Notes: generated by a model from the letters alone, not told the origin. DNA of 64,000 nt from Elusimicrobia bacterium RIFOXYA2_FULL_39_19 (GCA_001800285.1 MGVC01000081.1:52856-116855), one strand, 5' to 3'; numbered from the stretch's first letter, positions 39,101 to 48,346 are shown. Translations and numbers: made by a program.

Positions 39101-42100
39101 GGCGGTGGTATTGGCTGGCTTTATTGCACTAACAAAACTGACGGCAGCTGGAATGGCGGTTACATTGACCCTCCAACCGGTTCAAGCGGTGAAGACTTGG
39201 GCAGGAAGCCTTCCATTATGCTTGATGGCAACGGCAACCCGCAGATTTCCTATATAAATGGTTCCGGCAATAAAATGAAGTACACAAGATATACAGGTTC
39301 CAGCTGGTTTTCTAATGATATAAGCCTCCCGGCAGATTCCGTAACTGATGATGCATTGGCTGTTGACGGCAACGGCGACGTGCATATAGCCTATATTCAC
39401 AGCACCGTGCCAAACCTGAAAGCGGGCCATTGGACCGGCACGGGTTTTTCTGCTGCGATGGGAGGCAATGCCAGAAGCAGAGCCCAGGCGCCCAGCGCGT
39501 TTTCAGCTACAGCGGTTTATGTAACTTCCGCATCGTGGCGCTGGATAGATAATGCATCAAACGAAATTGGTTTTAGAATTTATACATCAACAGCTGGCGG
39601 AAATTTTGTTATGGCGGGTTCCACCTCTGTTATTACTGCAATAGGAGGCACAGGCAGCGCAGGCAGTTATGTGCATACCGGCTTAATGCCGAACACCTCA
39701 TACCAGAGTTATGTTACCGCGGTAAATAACGGCGGCGTAGTACCGTCATCATCCTGCGTAATCTGGACTCTGGCACAAGTGCCTAATGGTTCTTATGCCA
39801 GCCTGGTAACTTCATACAGTGTAACTCTTATATGGCCCAACAATTCAAACCCGGATTATACCCGTTACGGTATACTGCGTTCAACGGATAATTTTTCTAC
39901 TGTAATAACGGTAGTTAAAAATGCGGGCTCAAATTATACCAGCACAAATTATACGGACACTACCGTAGAGCCTTTTGTTCCTTATTATTATCAGGTATGC
40001 GCATTTAATCAGGGAAGCGTTGCCTCAGCTTATGATACGATAATTTCCACCATGCTTAATATGCCAAAACCCGCGCCGGAAAATCTGTACGGCCTGGCTC
40101 TGTCCACCTTTTCAATAAAATGGGAGTGGGATCTTACACCTAATGCCACTTATTACCAGCTGTTTAATACGGGTAATAACGCCCTGTTAATAAACCTTGA
40201 AGGCAACGGCACCACCACTTGGATAGAGGTGGGCTTATCATCAAATACTCAGTACACCAGATACGCCAAAGCAGGAAACTTAAGCGGTATTTCAGGCAAT
40301 TCCAGCAACGCTTCGCGCTATACATTGGCTCATCCTCCGGAAGTTTTAACAGCGGTACCCGTAAGTTCATCAACCATAAACCTTGCCTGGGACAATACAA
40401 ACGGCGCATCAAAATATGCCGTAAGATTTACCACAGCAGGTTTTTCAGCGGGCGCAGACCTGTGGTACGCTGCTTCAACTATTACAGCGCCCACCGTAAA
40501 TTACCAACACACTGCTTTAAACGCAGGTGTAACTTATTACTACAAAATATTTGCCGTAAATGCAGAAAACATAGTAAACACACAGTTTGCCGTTCCTATT
40601 GCTTCTACCAGAACCATTCCTGCTCCGGTAACTTACTTTGACCGGTTAGTCTTAAGCACCGGCACCATTACGTGGGGCTGGAACGATATTGCCGGTGAAG
40701 ACGGTTATATACTTTACCGCAGTACGGATAATTCATTATTAGCTACGCTTAATCCCGGGGTGACTTACTACACAGAAAACGGTCTTACTGTAAACGCACA
40801 ATTCGGAAGATATGTAAAAGCTTTTAATACTTCCGGTTTCAGCGCGCAGTCAGCGGGCGCTACTTATTACACTCTTGCCAATGCGCCTTTAGCGTTAAAT
40901 GTGGTTGCCACATCCACAAGAACCATAACTATTCAATGGTCAGCCAATTCAAACCCGGGTTATACCCGTTACGGAATTCTGCGGTCTGACAACAATTTTG
41001 CCAGTACCACCACCGTAAAAGCTTTTTCAGATAATTACACCAACGTGTCTTCTACCGATACCCAGCTGATACCGGCAACAACGTATTACTACAAAGTCCT
41101 GGCAATTAATGAAAATGGTATAGAAACGGTAATGCTTGCGGTAACTACCAAAACAGTAGATGCGCCGCCTCTTCCTCCGGAAAACCTATTTGCCGCGGCT
41201 CTATCTACGGTATCAATAAAGTGGGAATGGGACATTACACCCAACGCAACTTACTACATGGTATTTAATGCAGGCGATAACGGTTTCCTGACAAGCTTAA
41301 ACGGCAACGGCACTACCACGTGGATGGAAATAAACCTTTCATCAAACACGCAATATACCAGATACGTAAAAGCGGGCAACTCAACGGGTATTTCAGGCAA
41401 TTCAAGCAACGCCGCTCGTTACACTTTGGCCTATCCACCGGCAACTCTATCGGCGGCTATGTTAAGCTCATCAACAATTAACATTTCGTGGGACAGAACC
41501 GGCGGGGCAACAAAATATAAACTGGCTTATACAACAGCAGGATTCCTGGCACCAACAGATCTTTGGTATGATGCCTCTACAATTATTGCGCCAACGCTGA
41601 ATTATCAGCATACTGACTTAATTGCCGGTCTGACGTATTACTATTATCTGTCGCCGGTAAATGCTGAAGATGCAAACAATTTTGGTTTTAACTTCCCTAC
41701 AGCATTAGCCAGGACTATACCGTCACCGGTAACTTATTTTGACAAGTTAACGTTAAGCACCAGTACTATTCTTTGGGGCTGGAACGATATTGCCGGCGAA
41801 GACGGGTACATGCTATACAATTGCGCAAACAATTCACTTGTGGCAACTCTTGCCGCCGGTGTAACCTATTATCCTGAAAGTAATTTAACGGCTAACACGC
41901 AGTACGGCAGATATGTAAAAGCGTTTAATTCCGCGGGGTTCACTGCACAGTCGCTTGGTGCAACTTACTATACGGTTGATAATATTCCGGACGCGCCGTC
42001 AGGCCTAAATGTAATTGGCAAAACCACATCAACTATTACTTGGGGCTGGACAGACAATGCATCAAATGAAACTGGTTACGCATTTTATCTCATAGGAGCC

Positions 42101-43588
42101 AGTAGCAGAAGTTTAAGCGTGAGCGTAGTGCAGGAAACTTCAGGAAACTTACTGCCTAACACATCTTACAGCGCTTATGTTGCCGTATTTAATACTGCAG
42201 GCACGGCCCAGTGCGCACCTTTAACTGCATGGACCTATGCGCAAGCGCCGATAGCTCCGCTTATAACAGCTGTTACCACAAACACGGTATCTGTAGCGTG
42301 GCAGGCAGACATTAACCCTGCAAATACTACATATCAGTGCGAAATTTCTACCACGGGTTCCTTTACTTCCATTTCAAGTATAACCACAACAGGTTTACTG
42401 GCAAATTTCACCAGCCTTGCTTTGGATTCAACCTACTATTTCAGAATAAAAGCGTTTAATATGGATGGTGCAGGCACTGCTTACAGTGCGGAAGTCTCAA
42501 CCAAAACAGACAGGATAGTTGATTTAACCGCTCCGGACAGAATAACAAACCTTACCGCTTACGATGTGTTATCTGACACAGGCGGTGTGATTTATGTGCA
42601 GTGGGATTACACAGCCCCTGCAGATATTGACGGCTATACAATTTGCTGGGCTTACACAGAAATTACCAGCACGGCAGGAGCACTGGGAAGCAAATATGTT
42701 TCTGCTCCGGCTTCCTGGACCTATGTAACAAACCTGATAGTAGATACAGAAAAATATTATTTTGCCGTAACCGCTAAAGATACAAACGGAAACATGTACA
42801 CTACAGTACTGGTTTCTACCGGCCCGGTAACTGCATCTAATAACACAGTAGGCGCAAACAATGACTGGGAAATAAACTACGAAAACAATACAGATGTAAA
42901 AGTAGTTATTGAACCCAATACCAATTCCGGCAGAATAATAAATATTTCAGCACCTTCAGTAGTAGTGATTCCGAAAATTACCATAGCTGATGAAGCGGTA
43001 AAAAATGATGAAGGATTAGACTCAGATATAGCAGACCTGCTTAAAGACACTGTTATTGAGTTTAATACCAACACGCCGCTTACAAGTGCAGTGACCATAG
43101 TATTATCTTACAAAGCCCATACCCTGGATTCTAAAGTAGAAAATAATTTGAGGGTATTCAGGCTTGATGAAGCAAATCAGAAATGGGTAATGGTAGCCGG
43201 CACGCACATAATAGACAAACTTACCAAAACCGTAAAAGTGCCCGTATACTCTTTCAGTGTTTACCGCATAATGGCGCTGGCAATGCCGTCAAATGATTTA
43301 AACAACCTGAAAGTATATCCAAACCCTTATAAAGAAGGTTCAGCTACCTACGGCTCGGTGCTGGGGATAACCTTTGAAAACATTACGGAAGAAGCGCAGA
43401 TAAATATTTACAATATTTCCGGTGAACTGGTATTTAAAGATACAAAAAACAGCACGGATAATTTTTACAGGTGGAACCTGATGAGTACCGGCAATGAAAA
43501 AGTATCTGCCGGCGTATACGTATATATAGTGCTGGGTAATGCGGATAAATCCGTAAAACGCACCGGCAAATTTGCTGTGGTGAAATAA
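36119..43588 (+). CDS. Very large secreted multi-fibronectin-III protein with T9SS type-A-like C-terminal sorting domain
   Basis: 2489 aa with signal peptide and many FN3-like repeats (LPNTSYxAYVxAxNxxG). C-terminus LKVYPNPYKEG...QINIYNISGELVFKD...YRWNLMSTGNEKVSAGVYVYIVLGNADKSVKRTGKFAVVK. Confidence 0.82.
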   Translation: MRNKLILFLLTVFILSFIAVVPSFSGVTPPAVLTGMAAYQAGSSDTVKLYWYAGADDNETGDLGAGSSYLIQYTSMPASVVWSTSNAQVVISTQGVAQGSLVCAEVTTLVPGTHFFRIWAKDDANNYSGASAIIMFYSSQFSYEIVDGQTNDSGNYDTLAVDRSGNLFVAYRYSTGNDLRVIKRTGTVWGTPVTAIGNSVLYNSMAVDANSVVHVCYNDISSSRELRYARVEGTNWDVSLIDPNVDVQDISTAVDGAGNVHVSYYDPTNKNLKYAKFNGVVWSTYTIDSTGDDMGKYSSLVIDSSGNPHIAYYDYDTSKIKYAQYISSYWALSTLDISGCFPYNNISMVLGVNGYAHLSFRDNGLYYAKYNGTAWNFTEVDTVGGYASTIALDGSGNPHIAHTNYSDLRYARFNGVSWSTFTVDSQDTVGSAASIAVDGAGNVHISYYDTTNADLKIAHWNNTGFQGPMGGSPKGKALAPAPVWGLAVGVSSITWTWTDNSSNETGFKLYVSSANGTGFNLIANTNVLTPGVVTRDQENLTANTSYQAYVVAINAGGVVSSSATICYTLTEKPFSTVISSVTQDVISVNWSPNGNPEPGTTYQVYMSTAADFTTQSITVVSTSGISVPDLLPDSSYYFKVRAVNGGGVPGMFDVTVNTRTLISPDFTPPGMITGLVAKWAQVPGKIKLEWVTPGDNSYTGTLPAGSSYRIQYSTINPATVDWSTSNATVAISTQSILPGTSVTAILTVPADFIYCFRVWACDEVGTNYSVMSATVGAYANPFDFEVVDVNGSGNPRIAVDKDNNLHVAFNRGTGLSYIKRTGSSWGSPVLLDNIAGYNLSIAVDGNGNPHVSYSDNDNYDLKYAGFNGVAWSTATIDSQDSVGNYNSIAIDGANRIYISYYYWVNSSLEGLKLAFYNGVSWTTSIVDTGYSNSGLGTYTSLALDGAGNPSIVYSPTRYAKWTGSSWNIDSGASVGVEKNLTLDANGNPYVAYNTGGGIGWLYCTNKTDGSWNGGYIDPPTGSSGEDLGRKPSIMLDGNGNPQISYINGSGNKMKYTRYTGSSWFSNDISLPADSVTDDALAVDGNGDVHIAYIHSTVPNLKAGHWTGTGFSAAMGGNARSRAQAPSAFSATAVYVTSASWRWIDNASNEIGFRIYTSTAGGNFVMAGSTSVITAIGGTGSAGSYVHTGLMPNTSYQSYVTAVNNGGVVPSSSCVIWTLAQVPNGSYASLVTSYSVTLIWPNNSNPDYTRYGILRSTDNFSTVITVVKNAGSNYTSTNYTDTTVEPFVPYYYQVCAFNQGSVASAYDTIISTMLNMPKPAPENLYGLALSTFSIKWEWDLTPNATYYQLFNTGNNALLINLEGNGTTTWIEVGLSSNTQYTRYAKAGNLSGISGNSSNASRYTLAHPPEVLTAVPVSSSTINLAWDNTNGASKYAVRFTTAGFSAGADLWYAASTITAPTVNYQHTALNAGVTYYYKIFAVNAENIVNTQFAVPIASTRTIPAPVTYFDRLVLSTGTITWGWNDIAGEDGYILYRSTDNSLLATLNPGVTYYTENGLTVNAQFGRYVKAFNTSGFSAQSAGATYYTLANAPLALNVVATSTRTITIQWSANSNPGYTRYGILRSDNNFASTTTVKAFSDNYTNVSSTDTQLIPATTYYYKVLAINENGIETVMLAVTTKTVDAPPLPPENLFAAALSTVSIKWEWDITPNATYYMVFNAGDNGFLTSLNGNGTTTWMEINLSSNTQYTRYVKAGNSTGISGNSSNAARYTLAYPPATLSAAMLSSSTINISWDRTGGATKYKLAYTTAGFLAPTDLWYDASTIIAPTLNYQHTDLIAGLTYYYYLSPVNAEDANNFGFNFPTALARTIPSPVTYFDKLTLSTSTILWGWNDIAGEDGYMLYNCANNSLVATLAAGVTYYPESNLTANTQYGRYVKAFNSAGFTAQSLGATYYTVDNIPDAPSGLNVIGKTTSTITWGWTDNASNETGYAFYLIGASSRSLSVSVVQETSGNLLPNTSYSAYVAVFNTAGTAQCAPLTAWTYAQAPIAPLITAVTTNTVSVAWQADINPANTTYQCEISTTGSFTSISSITTTGLLANFTSLALDSTYYFRIKAFNMDGAGTAYSAEVSTKTDRIVDLTAPDRITNLTAYDVLSDTGGVIYVQWDYTAPADIDGYTICWAYTEITSTAGALGSKYVSAPASWTYVTNLIVDTEKYYFAVTAKDTNGNMYTTVLVSTGPVTASNNTVGANNDWEINYENNTDVKVVIEPNTNSGRIINISAPSVVVIPKITIADEAVKNDEGLDSDIADLLKDTVIEFNTNTPLTSAVTIVLSYKAHTLDSKVENNLRVFRLDEANQKWVMVAGTHIIDKLTKTVKVPVYSFSVYRIMALAMPSNDLNNLKVYPNPYKEGSATYGSVLGITFENITEEAQINIYNISGELVFKDTKNSTDNFYRWNLMSTGNEKVSAGVYVYIVLGNADKSVKRTGKFAVVK

Positions 43589-43626
43589 ATCAGGAACACT
43601 GCCAATATTTTTAATAAGAGGAATTT

Positions 43627-44730
43627 ATGAAAGAATATTTACAAAAAAAGTTGTGCGATATGATTTCTATCAGCAGTTTCAGCGGGTATGAAGAAAAAAT
43701 AGCTTCATACATTTATAATGAACTGAAAAAAAATAATGTCAAAGTAAAAAAAGACACTACAGGGAATGTGCTGGCTTTTGTAGGCAAAGGTAAGAAGCGG
43801 TTGATAATAAACGGCCACATGGATACGGTAGATATTGTTGACGGCTGGAAAACAAATCCGCTGAAACCAAAAATAACGGGCGGGAGAATTTACGGTTTAG
43901 GCGCCAGTGATATGAAGTCAGGCCTGGCAGTAATGCTTTACCTGGCACAAAATATTAAACCAAACATTGAAGTTATATTTGCTTTTACCGTATGCGAAGA
44001 GGGCTCTACTATACCCGGAAAAATAAATGGAGTAAAAAAACTGATTGAAAAATATAGGGCAGATTACGCCATAACCTGTGAAAGTTCAGTTTTTAAAAAT
44101 AAGCTGTCACTATGCATAGGCTGCCAGGGAAGAGCCGTGGCAGACATAGCGGTTCATGGAAAGGCGGTACATAGTTCAAGATTTGAGATGGGTAAAAATG
44201 CTATTTACGAAGCCGGTAAAATAGTAGAAAAAGTAAATAAGTACGGAAAATCCTTAAAACCGGTAAGAGTGTATAAACAGTGTTTTATAAAGCCGTCCAT
44301 TTCAGTGGTTGCAATTGAAGGTGAAGGCGGAAAGACCCGTAATATTATCCCGGATTTGTGTAAAGTGTATATAGACAGAAGGTTAAGTGTAGGAGAAAAC
44401 TTAAATACATTTAAAAAAGAGGTGGCAGATTTTACGGCAAATATAAATTGCGAAACAAAGTTTGTCCATACCTGTAATGCTGTGGTGACAGATTTTTCAG
44501 GAAAACTGTATAACACCGCAGTAAAAAGTTTCAGGGAAAAATACAATAATGAGAATTTATATTTTTCCCGCGGCAGGCTGGATTTATCTTATTTTGCGCA
44601 AAAAGGAATGGATATTCTTAACATAGGCCCTGGTTTATCAGACCAGGCACACAGCGCAAATGAACATTGCAGAATTTCAGATATGAAAAATTGTGTAGAT
44701 TTGTTAAAAGATATTATTGAATCAATGTAA
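43627..44730 (+). CDS. M20 family metallopeptidase (ArgE/DapE-like)
   Basis: LIINGHMDTVD, GLGASDMKSGLAVMLYLA, TVCEEGS. Confidence 0.88.
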   Translation: MKEYLQKKLCDMISISSFSGYEEKIASYIYNELKKNNVKVKKDTTGNVLAFVGKGKKRLIINGHMDTVDIVDGWKTNPLKPKITGGRIYGLGASDMKSGLAVMLYLAQNIKPNIEVIFAFTVCEEGSTIPGKINGVKKLIEKYRADYAITCESSVFKNKLSLCIGCQGRAVADIAVHGKAVHSSRFEMGKNAIYEAGKIVEKVNKYGKSLKPVRVYKQCFIKPSISVVAIEGEGGKTRNIIPDLCKVYIDRRLSVGENLNTFKKEVADFTANINCETKFVHTCNAVVTDFSGKLYNTAVKSFREKYNNENLYFSRGRLDLSYFAQKGMDILNIGPGLSDQAHSANEHCRISDMKNCVDLLKDIIESM

Positions 44731-44773
44731 ATCAAATTAGCGTTGCTGATATCACTTAATAAAGGAGATAATT

Positions 44774-45697
44774 ATGTGTTTAAAAAAAGTATTTTTGTTA
44801 GTATTAATAGTATCAAGTCTAAATTTATTAAATGGGTGCGGAATTAAATGTACGTTAAAAAACAATGATTTAAACAATCAAAAACATTTGCGCGTGATTA
44901 ATTACAATGTATTGGAAGGTTTTATTAACGATTTAGACAGAGAGACAAAAGTAGCCCAATGGTTAAATGAAAAAGACCCTGATGTAATAGCTTTTGAAGA
45001 ATTAAATGAATTCACAGAAGATTATTTAAAAGATTTAGCCCAGAGTTGGGGCCACAAATATGTAGTTATGCTAAAAACTGACGGTTATCCAACCGGGCTT
45101 ACATCAAAAAAACCTATTACAGACATTAAAAGAATACTTACCGGCATGCACCACGGACTACTGCAGTGTAAAACCGGCGGCATAAATTATTTTGTAGTGC
45201 ATTTATCACCGTTTGATTATAAGTTAAGGCAAAGCGAGGCTGGTATAATATTAAAGGAAGTAAAAGCTTTGCTTGAAAAAGGGGAGCAGTCAATTGTTCT
45301 TGGCGATTTTAATTCACTTTCAGCTATTGATGCGCAATATTATAAAAAGAATAACACGGTAGAACATTTTAGAACACAAGATGAAAAAAGAAAATTAAAT
45401 AATTTAAATAATGGTGAATTGGATTTTACGGTATTAAAAATGTTTGAAGATGCAGGTTTAACAGATGTGGTGAAGAAATACTATAAAGATAAGCAAACTC
45501 AGGTAAGTTACGGGACCTCTCTGATTTTAAATCTTGACGAACCAGAAGACGTTCAAAGAAGGATACGTATTGATTACATAATGGTTTCCCCGGGATTGGC
45601 GGCAGAATCTCAATTTGCTTACGTAGAAAACGATAATAATATTACCGGTGATTTGTCAGACCATTATCCAGTAATAGCAGATTTCAATCTGCAATAG
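44774..45697 (+). CDS. Endonuclease/exonuclease/phosphatase family lipoprotein
   Basis: Lipobox LLNGCG; RVINYNVLEGF, VIAFEELNEF, IVLGDFNSL, RIRIDYIMVSPG, DLSDHYPVIADF. Confidence 0.85.
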   Translation: MCLKKVFLLVLIVSSLNLLNGCGIKCTLKNNDLNNQKHLRVINYNVLEGFINDLDRETKVAQWLNEKDPDVIAFEELNEFTEDYLKDLAQSWGHKYVVMLKTDGYPTGLTSKKPITDIKRILTGMHHGLLQCKTGGINYFVVHLSPFDYKLRQSEAGIILKEVKALLEKGEQSIVLGDFNSLSAIDAQYYKKNNTVEHFRTQDEKRKLNNLNNGELDFTVLKMFEDAGLTDVVKKYYKDKQTQVSYGTSLILNLDEPEDVQRRIRIDYIMVSPGLAAESQFAYVENDNNITGDLSDHYPVIADFNLQ

Positions 45698-45741
45698 CAT
45701 ATTGAACTCAGTCAATAAAAAAACCATCAATAAAAAAACCC

Positions 45742-45770
45742 TTGACAAAAAAGTAATGTAGATATATAAT
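45742..45770 (+). promoter_or_regulatory. Sigma-70-type promoter of gdhA
   Basis: TTGACA (45742-45747), 17-nt spacer, TATAAT (45765-45770); exact consensus. Confidence 0.85.
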
Positions 45771-45790
45771 AATAACAAGAAAAAAGATAA

Positions 45791-45846
45791 GGACAAAGAC
45801 GTCCATAAAGTTCCCCGGAAGAGGGATTTTGTGGACGTCTTTTTTA
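45791..45846 (+). promoter_or_regulatory. gdhA leader: ANTAR-type hexaloop hairpin overlapping an intrinsic terminator
   Basis: Hairpin GGAC-AAAGAC-GTCC (45791-45804; loop A1, G4). Terminator 45798-45839, about 17-bp stem GACGTCCATAAAGTTCC/GGGATTTTGTGGACGTC, then T-run. Nucleotides 45798-45804 are shared. Confidence 0.8.
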
Positions 45847-45944
45847 TTGTATATAGCAAGGAAGCAGAAAATCAGCAACAGCAGTAAATGGGCACGTTGG
45901 CGTGTCTGCCGTTTAAAAAACATTGAGGTTAGGGGGATTAGGTT

Positions 45945-47294
45945 ATGTTAAACGAAGTATTAGCAAAAGTCATACAGAAGAACCCGGGAGAATCAGAGTA
46001 TTTGCAGGCAGTAGAAGAAGTTATGGAATCACTTCAGCCTACAGTTAAAAAGCACCCGGAATTTGTAAAAGCAAAGATTTATGAAAGAATAGTGGAGCCG
46101 GACAGAGTAATTATGTTCAGGGTTCCGTGGGTTGACGATAAAGGCGAAGTTCAGGTTAACAGGGGATTCAGAGTACAGTTTAATAATGCAATCGGGCCTT
46201 ACAAAGGCGGCTTAAGGTTTCACCCCAGCGTTAATCTGGGCATAATCAAGTTCCTTGGTTTTGAGCAGATATTTAAAAATGCGTTAACAACACTTCCAAT
46301 GGGCGGTGGAAAAGGCGGCTGTGATTTTGACCCCAAAGGAAAATCAGATAATGAAGTTATGAGGTTCTGTCAGGCATTCATGAGAGAACTTTTCAGGCAT
46401 ATCGGCCCGGATACAGATGTACCGGCAGGAGATATCGGCGTGGGCGGAAGAGAAATTGGTTACATGTATGGTTATTATAAAAAAATCATCAATGAACATA
46501 CCGGCGTTCTTACCGGCAAAGGGCTTGAATGGGGCGGAAGCCTAATAAGGCCTGAGGCAACAGGTTATGGCGCTACCTATTTTGCGGCAGAAATGTTAGC
46601 AACGCGCAACAAAGATTTTAAAGGTAAAACTGTGGCCGTAAGCGGTTCTGGAAATGTGGCCCAGTATACCATAGAAAAAGTAACACAGCTTGGCGGAAAG
46701 GTAATCTGTGCTTCCGATTCGTGCGGTACTGTAATTGATGAAAAGGGCTTTGATAAGGACAAACTAGCTTTTTTAATGGAGCTTAAAAATACAAAAAGAT
46801 GCAGAATAAACGAATATGCCGATAAATATGCCGTAAAATATTTTGAAGGCAAGAGCGTGTGGCAGGTATTAAGGGAACAGAGCATTAAAGTAGACGTGGC
46901 TTTTCCTGACGCAACGCAAAACGAAATAAACGGGGATGACGCCCAATCACTGGTAAATAAAGGCTGTATATGTGTTTCTGAAGGTGCCAATATGCCTTCT
47001 ACACCTGATGCAGTAAAAATCTTTATTGATAACAACGTGCTTTACGGTCCTGGAAAAGCGGCCAATGCCGGAGGGGTTGCTACCTCAGGCCTTGAAATGA
47101 GCCAAAACAGCGAAAGGCTGTCCTGGACCAGAGAAGAAGTTGACACCAGATTGCTTAATATAATGAAGAGTATTCATAAATCCTGCCTTGACGCCTCTGA
47201 AGCTTATGGCGCAAAAGGGAATTATGTTGTAGGAGCAAACATTTCCGGGTTTCTAAAAGTTGCAAAGGCAATGTTAGCCTTCGGAATTGTTTAA
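45945..47294 (+). CDS. gdhA: NADP-type glutamate dehydrogenase
   Basis: GPYKGGLRFHPSVNLGIIKFLGFEQIFKNALTTLPMGGGKGGCDFDPKGKSD. Confidence 0.97.
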   Translation: MLNEVLAKVIQKNPGESEYLQAVEEVMESLQPTVKKHPEFVKAKIYERIVEPDRVIMFRVPWVDDKGEVQVNRGFRVQFNNAIGPYKGGLRFHPSVNLGIIKFLGFEQIFKNALTTLPMGGGKGGCDFDPKGKSDNEVMRFCQAFMRELFRHIGPDTDVPAGDIGVGGREIGYMYGYYKKIINEHTGVLTGKGLEWGGSLIRPEATGYGATYFAAEMLATRNKDFKGKTVAVSGSGNVAQYTIEKVTQLGGKVICASDSCGTVIDEKGFDKDKLAFLMELKNTKRCRINEYADKYAVKYFEGKSVWQVLREQSIKVDVAFPDATQNEINGDDAQSLVNKGCICVSEGANMPSTPDAVKIFIDNNVLYGPGKAANAGGVATSGLEMSQNSERLSWTREEVDTRLLNIMKSIHKSCLDASEAYGAKGNYVVGANISGFLKVAKAMLAFGIV

Positions 47295-47307
47295 CACCCT
47301 CCGCGGA

Positions 47308-47425
47308 AATCCACGGTTATAAAGCCGTGGATGGATAGCGTTCGTCCGCTTCGGGTATTTCAGCGTAGAGATTGTTCCTGCGCTGTAGATTAGGCTTGAA
47401 TCCACGCCTACGAAGGCGTGGAGCT
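47308..47425. mobile_element. Candidate non-autonomous IS200/IS605-like element (pair of terminal hairpins)
   Basis: Two perfect 8-bp hairpins: ATCCACGG-ttataaag-CCGTGGAT and TCCACGCC-tacgaa-GGCGTGGA, resembling subterminal hairpins of IS200/IS605 family ends. No transposase. Confidence 0.35.
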
Positions 47426-47493
47426 TCAAACGGCAATTTGTTTAGTAGAGAATTTGATAATCTATAATAATGGTAGATGGATAAAGGATTTGA

Positions 47494-47598
47494 GGATACA
47501 TGGAAGTATCCTTAAGCCCTAAGTTACATTGAAGTAAAATTAGAACACTGACGTTCTTGAATGTCCTTTTTTATCGGGACAGGCAGGAACGTTTTTTT
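47494..47598 (+). promoter_or_regulatory. Dual-hairpin ANTAR target RNA plus intrinsic terminator in the leader of the ANTAR-glnA operon
   Basis: P1 GGATAC-ATGGAA-GTATCC (47494-47511). P2 AGAAC-ACTGAC-GTTCT (47542-47557). Both hexaloops have A1 and G4. Terminator ACGTTC...GAACGT (47551-47592) plus T-run shares 47551-47556 with P2. Confidence 0.85.
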
Positions 47599-47615
47599 TG
47601 GTAACGGGAAAGCTA

Positions 47616-48346
47616 TGGTAAAAACAAAAATAGAAAAAATGAATAAAAATGAACAGCCGTATATACAAATGACTGAGGCATTAATTAAGGTCGGTAATTT
47701 TATTGTATCAAGCAGTTCCTTTGAAGAAATGCTCAATAACATTGTTAAGACTATTGCTCAAGCATCTGGTGCTAAAATATGTTTGCTTATGTTTTATGAC
47801 GAAATTAAAAAAGAGCAGGCATTAAAAGCCTCGTATGGGTTAAATGTAGAATGCTTGACAGCTGTTGAGTTGGCAATAGGTAAAAACATTAATGATGCGG
47901 TAGCAAAAGAAAAGAAACCTGTTATTGTTTCAAATGTGTTGGAAGACTCTAGATTTGCAAATTCAGAAATAATTCGCAAAGAAAAGCTGTGTACTCTGCT
48001 TGCTTTGCCTTTATTGATGAAAGACAAGGTGCAGGGTATGATTATGCTTTACAACGAAAGAGTGAAAAAATATTCACAGAATGAGCTTAATATACTGCAG
48101 GTGCTTGCTAACCAGTCAATGCTGGTTATAGAAAATTCAAATTTATTGAAAAGAGCCGTTGATGCCGAAGAAGCACTTGAAGCCAGAAAACTGATTGAAA
48201 GAGCAAAAGGCATTCTTGTGAAAACCCAGGGAATGGATGAGGATGATGCCTACCGCACCATCCACCGCAAGAGTATGGACATGAGAAGATCTATGAAAGA
48301 AATTGCCGAAGCAATAATTCTTTCTAATGAAATAAGAAGAAAATAA
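47616..48346 (+). CDS. GAF-ANTAR domain antitermination regulator
   Basis: GAF region plus C-terminal ANTAR ARKLIERAKGILVKTQGMDEDDAYRTIHRKSMDMRRSMKEIAEAII. The ORF start at 47561 would lie inside the leader terminator; ATG 47616 or 47640 is more plausible. Confidence 0.9.

Noticed and set aside
40219-40641. 140-aa alternate-frame ORF inside the FN3 protein
   Set aside because: Overlaps a continuous repeat-containing ORF; composition (Arg/Phe/Cys-rich) is non-natural.
47561-47615. N-terminal extension MSFFIGTGRNVFFGNGKA of the GAF-ANTAR ORF
   Set aside because: It would be encoded by the terminator hairpin and T-run; a start at 47616 or 47640 is more consistent with a leader attenuator.
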